Positions 59,806 through 64,000 of a DNA stretch of 64,000 bases are shown here, piece by piece. A program made the translations under genes and the position numbers. The DNA comes from Orcinus orca. Its lineage: Eukaryota > Chordata > Mammalia > Artiodactyla > Delphinidae. The notes under the pieces are model-generated. The model was given only the letters and a program-made list of their open reading frames with translations, had not been told where the DNA came from and did not search any database. Positions within the stretch are counted from its first letter, which is position 1. Each line of letters opens with the position of its first letter. Location of the stretch: positions 30,442,001 to 30,506,000 of the forward strand of contig NC_064568.1 in the NCBI RefSeq assembly GCF_937001465.1, read 5' to 3'.

Positions 59806-60164
59806 AGTGCAATGATTTAGTGTTTTTAATCATTAACATTCTTGAGTTTTCTTCCCACCTCTTTTCCTCACCTCCGGGTCAGGTTAGTGCACATCGTATC
59901 CGAATCTTGTCAGTTTAAGGCTACATTCCCACTCCTTCCCAAAGAGGAGCTGAACTCAAAATACCCTTGCCTAGCAAACCACTCCAGGGGGAGTAAAGGG
60001 GATAAGATCTCAGCATAGCAGAGGTGCCCAGCAGCCAACAGTAGATCCCACAGAAATGGGTCATGAATATCTGTATATCAAGACTCAATTATTCTGATTA
60101 AAATACATATTTTATAATTAAGTATTATAAATATTATTTATAATAAAACATTATTTCTCAAAAC

Positions 60165-62000
60165 TTCTAAGGATAACAATTTCATTTACAGTACCATCCA
60201 AATAATTAAATACCTAGGAATAAATTTAATCAAGGGCATAAGGACTTGTACACTGAAAACTATGAAACATTGCTAAAACAAATTAAAGAAGACCTACATA
60301 AATGGAAAGACATCACACATTCATGCATTGGAAGCCATGATATTGTTAAGATTTTCAATATTACCTAAAAACATCTAGAGATTAAATTCAATCTCTGTCA
60401 ACATTTCAATGGCCTTTTTTGCAGAAATGGAAAAACTAATCCTCAAATTCATATGGCATTGCAAGAGGACCTGAATACCCAAAAATTCTTGAAAAAGAAG
60501 AACAAAGTTGGAGGAGTCATACTTCTCAATTTCAAAACTTACCTCAATGTTACAGAAATCAAAGGAGTTTGCAGTTAGGACTGACATATAGACCAATGGA
60601 GCAGAGTTAAGTCCAGAAATAAATTTATACATCTGATTTTGACAAGGAGGCCAAGAGCGTTCAATGGGGAGAGAATAGTCTCTTCAACAAACAGTTCAGG
60701 GACAGTTACATATCCACGTCCAAAAGAATGAAGTTGGAACCCTACTTCACACAATATATAAATATTGACTCAAAATGGATCAGTGACCTAAATGTAAGAG
60801 GTTAAACCATTAAAGTCTTGGGAAAAAATAGAGATAAATCTTCATGACCTTGGTTTTGGCAATAGATTCTTAGATATGATACCAAAAGCATAGCAACAGG
60901 GCTTCCCTGGTGGCGCAGTGGTTGAGAGTCCGCCTGCCGATGCAAGGGACACAGGTTCGTGCCCCAGTCCGGGAGGATCCCACATGCCGCGGAGCGGCTG
61001 GGCCCGTGAGCCATGGCCGCTGAGCCTGCGCGTCCGGAGCCTGTGCTCCGCAATGGGAGAGGCCACAACAGTGACAGGCCCGCGTAACGCAAAAAAAACA
61101 AAGCATACCAACAAAATTTTCAAAATAGATATCTTATACTTTATCAAAATTAAAAACTTTGTATATCAAATGACATTATCAAGAAAGTGAAAAGGCAGCC
61201 TACAGAATGGGAGAAAATATTTGTAAATCATGTATCTGATAGAATATATATTCTGGTTCTTAAATAGAGTGTACATATATATTCTGATGTATTCTAGTAT
61301 CTGGAATATACAACACAACAACAAAATGACAACTCAATTTTTTAACATGGTCAAAAGACTTAAATATATCTCCAAAAGAGATATACAAAAGAAGATAATA
61401 CAAATGTCAGGCAACAAACATAAATGCTAAACATCATTGGTCATTAGGGAAATACAAATTAAAACCACGGTGAGTTACCACTTTACACCCACTAAGACGG
61501 CTATAATTTTTTTAATGGAAAGTAAGTGTTAGCAAGTGTGGAGAGAAATTGGAACCTTCATACATTGCTGATGGGAATGCAGAATTGTTGTCCCAGTGTG
61601 GAAAACATTTTGGCAGTTCCTTAAAAAGTTAAACACAGAATTGCCATATAACCCTGCAATTCCACTCCTAAGTATATACCCCACAAAATGGAAAGCAGAT
61701 ACATGTACATGCATGTTTATAACAGCATTATCTATGATAGCCAAAATGTGGAAACAGACCACATGTCCATCCGTGGATGAATGGTTTAACAAAATTTGGT
61801 AAGTACTATTCACACAGACACAAAAGGACACATATTGTTTGATTCCATTTATATGAAATATCCAGAATAGATAAATCTATAGAGACAAGATTGTAGATTT
61901 GTGGCTGCCACGGACTGGGGGCCAGAGAGAATGGGGAGATACGCGTTAATGGGTAAGTACATTGTGAGTATACTATATGCCACTGAGTCTTTTATCTTAA
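60165..62000 (+). mobile_element. Old L1, 5' truncated, with nested SINE
   Basis: It starts in ORF2 ('aaatacctaggaataaatttaatcaagggc'), continues through 'tcctcaaattcatatggcat', 'aggttaaaccattaaagtct' and 'ccacaaaatggaaagcagat', and ends in a 3' UTR around 'gattgtagatttgtggctgcc...'. The SINE at 60899 interrupts it. Confidence 0.8.
60899..61099 (+). mobile_element. CHR-type SINE, short cetacean form, nested in old L1
   Basis: Complete copy with target-site duplication 'aaagcatagcaaca' (60885-60898) and 'aaagcataccaaca' (61100-61113). The end reads 'gcgtaacgc' instead of 'gcgtaccgc'. Confidence 0.95.
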
Positions 62001-62204
62001 AATGCTTAATTTTAGGTTAAAATGAATTTCTCCTCATTTTTTCTAAAAAAGCTTCAATGGAATGATTCATTCAAGATAGCCAAGTTTTTGTGTAGTTCCT
62101 TTATTTTATTATTAAAAACAAAACAAAAACACACATACTAAGATGTGGTGGTTTTGTCACCATTGTAATGAAATAATTTACATAAGTATTTGTCTATTAT
62201 TAAT

Positions 62205-62465
62205 AGTAAACATTTATATAGCACTTGCTGTGTACCAGGCACTATTCTTATCCTCTTGTATACATTAAGCTCATTTAATCGTCACAGTAACCATATGAGG
62301 AAAGTGTTATTTTTATATCCATGTTTCACAGATAAGGAGAGCAGGGCACAGCAAGGTAAATTACAATGCTAGGATCACACAACCACTTGGTAGAGCCAGA
62401 ATGTGAACCCAGGATGCCTTGCTCCAGAATCTGTGCTTTTAACCACAATCATATACTGCTTCTTA
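62205..62465 (-). repeat. MIR SINE
   Basis: 'tgctgtgtaccaggcactattcttatcctc', 'aatcgtcacagtaaccatatgagg', 'agccagaatgtgaacccaggatgccttgctccagaa' occur in reversed MIR order. Well preserved. Confidence 0.92.
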
Positions 62466-62479
62466 AAAATCTTTCCACA

Positions 62480-62580
62480 TTTATACAGTAAACTCCATAA
62501 AGCAGGGATTTAAATCCATGTCAGGCCCAGAGAAAATCTGATAGTTGTATGGTAAGTGAATGAATGAACAAGCAAAAAAT
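62480..62580 (+). repeat. L2 3' end fragment
   Basis: 'aaactccataaagcagggatttaaatccatgtcaggcccagagaaaatct...gtaagtgaatgaatgaac' is a short L2 terminus. Confidence 0.55.
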
Positions 62581-62607
62581 GAACCAACTTTGTACCAAAA
62601 TTGTTAT

Positions 62608-62858
62608 AGATTAAATGTGTCCCCCTAGAATTTATATGTGCCCTAATAAAAGAGATCCCAGAAAGCTCCCTCTCCCTTTCCACCATGTGAGGTTTTAGCA
62701 GGAAGCCATCTAAGAACCAGGAATAGGACCCTCATCAGACATCAGATCTGCTGGTGCCTTGATCTTGGGCTTCTCAGCCCCTAGAACTATAAGAAATAAA
62801 TTTATTATTTATAAGCCACTCAGTCTGTAGTATTCTGTTATAGCAGCCCAAACAAAAA
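62608..62858 (+). mobile_element. MaLR-type (MLT1/MST-like) solitary LTR, partial
   Basis: 'gattaaatgtgtccccctag', 'ccaccatgtgaggttttagc', 'tgccttgatcttgggcttctcagcccctagaactataagaaataaa' and 'agtattctgttatagcagcccaaac' match the end of an ERVL-MaLR LTR. The middle (promoter part) is deleted or diverged, and there are no internal retroviral genes. Confidence 0.75.
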
Positions 62859-62859
62859 C

Positions 62860-63112
62860 AAATATCCTGGCAGTTAGAAACTTTTATGTTTTCTGCTTGG
62901 CTCTCACTGGTGTTTCAGAGAGGGGAGATTTGATATAAGTAAGGCACTGTGCCAGGCACTGCAGATAGGTAAGATGAATATAGTTGAGTCCAGAATCAGT
63001 GAACTATACAAAATTGGTACTTACTTAAACTGCAATGAATTATGAGTAGCCTTAAGTGGAAATAGGTCTATAAATCTCACTATTTTATAAGGCATTTCCC
63101 CCCAGTAAAATG
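62860..63112. other. Intronic sequence with a short L2-like patch
   Basis: 'aaggcactgtgccaggcactgcagataggtaagatgaata' near 62940 is a short antisense L2-like patch. Otherwise nothing is recognised. Confidence 0.4.
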
Positions 63113-63122
63113 GGGATGGTGG

Positions 63123-63339
63123 GTTTTTTTGTTTTTTTGTTTTTTTTCTGGTATGTGGGCCTCTCACTGTTGTGGCCTCTCCCGTTGCGGAGCACAGGCT
63201 CCAGACATGCAGGCTCAGCGGCCATGGCTCAGGGGCCTAGCCGCTCCACGGCATGTGGGATCTTCCCGGACTGGGGCACGAACCCATGTCCCCTGCATCG
63301 GCAGGCGGACTCTCAACCACTGTGCCACCAGGGAGGCCT
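63123..63339 (-). mobile_element. CHR-type SINE, short cetacean form
   Basis: Minus-strand copy with a T-rich tail on the left ('tttttttgtttttttgtttt'). Target-site duplication 'gggatggtgg' at 63113-63122 and 63340-63349. Confidence 0.93.
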
Positions 63340-63349
63340 GGGATGGTGG

Positions 63350-64000
63350 TTTTTAATGCATAAAGTGCTGTATATATGTATTTAAATTGATGACTTAATT
63401 TTTAAAGCTAGTTAAGATCTTCATCGGGGTATTAAACACCTATAGAATGGTTCATTTTATTATGACTTTATGGCTAAAGAAAGGAGAACAGGGTTAAAAA
63501 GTTACTCAAACATTGCAATAATACACTATCTCATACTGGGAGCAAAGACATCAACAGAAACTACCATCTGGTTGTGTTTGGATGCTACATGAGCAAATCT
63601 GTCAGCTTTCTCATAGCTTTCTCCTTCATATACTATTGCCATTCTGAACTAACCATTCCAGCCAACATTATGTTCTTTCAGATGTGTTAGCAAAAGCAGT
63701 TTAAATTCGATTGTATCATTTTTCAGATGTTAATCAAGCAGTCTGCACCTTTCCATACACAGTTCCTTCCGGAAGATAGAACTTGTCTGAAAGAACAAGG
63801 CAGACAGGCCTTGGCCCCTTAATATCTGATTGCCAGCTTGATTTGTTACTTGCCCTCTGGGGAGAAAGATGTGCTATCCAAATAAAATGTGCATGCAGTA
63901 CTTTTCAGGATATAGCTGAACAAAGAACAACCAGAGAAGAAAAATGGAAGACTGGACAGCTGCATTTAGTCTAGGTTGGCTGTTTAAAAGGGGCTTTTGT
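63350..64000. other. Intronic sequence at right edge
   Basis: Unique sequence. At 63720-63726 a 'tttttcag' precedes an open stretch, but no credible donor follows, so I do not call an exon. The plus frame at 63783-63974 runs to TAG and has no recognisable domain. Confidence 0.45.

Noticed and set aside
13677..63385. Many overlapping frames of 60-117 codons rich in Pro, Arg and Gly (RYAGLSLLWPLPL, GDTGSCPGPGRSHMPRSGWA)
   Set aside because: They recur in all frames at every short CHR SINE copy and come from its GC-rich body, not from a gene.
63726..63790. Possible third exon after 'tttttcag' near the right edge, which would join in phase with exon B
   Set aside because: From exon B's phase the frame would end in a stop after 17 codons, and no usable GT donor follows. 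It does not resemble any CFAP20-family sequence I know.
1..64000. CRISPR array, tRNA/rRNA gene, DNA-transposon ORF or retroviral gag/pol/env
   Set aside because: I saw no regularly spaced repeat-spacer pattern, no tRNA cloverleaf outside SINE heads, no transposase-like frame, and no retroviral coding remnant beyond one partial MaLR LTR.

Overview
This window reads as mammalian nuclear DNA, almost certainly from a whale or dolphin. The main clue is about a dozen copies of a GC-rich tRNA-derived SINE whose head reads gggcttccctggtggcgcag and whose tail is A-rich. This is the CHR (cetacean/hippo/ruminant) SINE type in its short cetacean-like form, alongside a longer CHR form. Several fairly young L1 LINEs share one 3' end (sense strand ...ccaataaagatgtttta). 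There are no bacterial-style operons, and nearly every long open frame is a fragment of L1 or a chance frame through a SINE.

The only host protein-coding sequence I can support is two exons on the + strand, 19606-19720 and 45209-45365. Both have good splice sites and open frames, and their phases match (0/0) across an intron of about 25.5 kb. Joined, they encode about 90 residues of a CFAP20/DUF667-type domain. I identify the gene as CFAP20DC (human C3orf67), which belongs to the family of the ciliary protein CFAP20. The window therefore lies inside that gene: 1-19605 is upstream intron, 19721-45208 is one whole intron, and 45366-64000 is the start of the next intron.

Layout. 1-1.7 kb: 3' ends of antisense L1s. 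2.37-7.5 kb: a young sense L1, internally deleted and carrying two nested SINEs. 7.5-14.2 kb: old unique sequence with MIR and L2 relics and one SINE. 14.2-17.05 kb: a SINE and an old sense L1 with a nested SINE and an AC repeat. 17-27 kb: L2/MIR relics and exon A. 27.0-37.5 kb: an ancient sense L1 split by a 4.8-kb younger L1 that carries about 230 bp of non-L1 sequence at its 5' end. 40-41.25 kb: an old L1. 42.9-44.45 kb: an antisense young L1. 45.2 kb: exon B. 46.3-52.2 kb: a SINE, then an old sense L1 holding three SINEs and a small inverted templated insertion. 52.5-56 kb: old L1/HAL1-like pieces interrupted by a twin-primed young L1. 56-64 kb: SINEs, an old L1, MIR/L2 relics and one MaLR-type LTR.

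I found no new gene system, CRISPR, RNA gene or domesticated transposase. The more interesting signals are structural: an inverted duplication that carries a SINE together with its own flank, an L1 with a foreign 5' piece, a twin-priming inversion, and two young L1s that each lost the RT core and the endonuclease catalytic Glu. Repeat family names come from recognition by eye. Boundaries are accurate to a few bases where target-site duplications are quoted, and otherwise to tens of bases.
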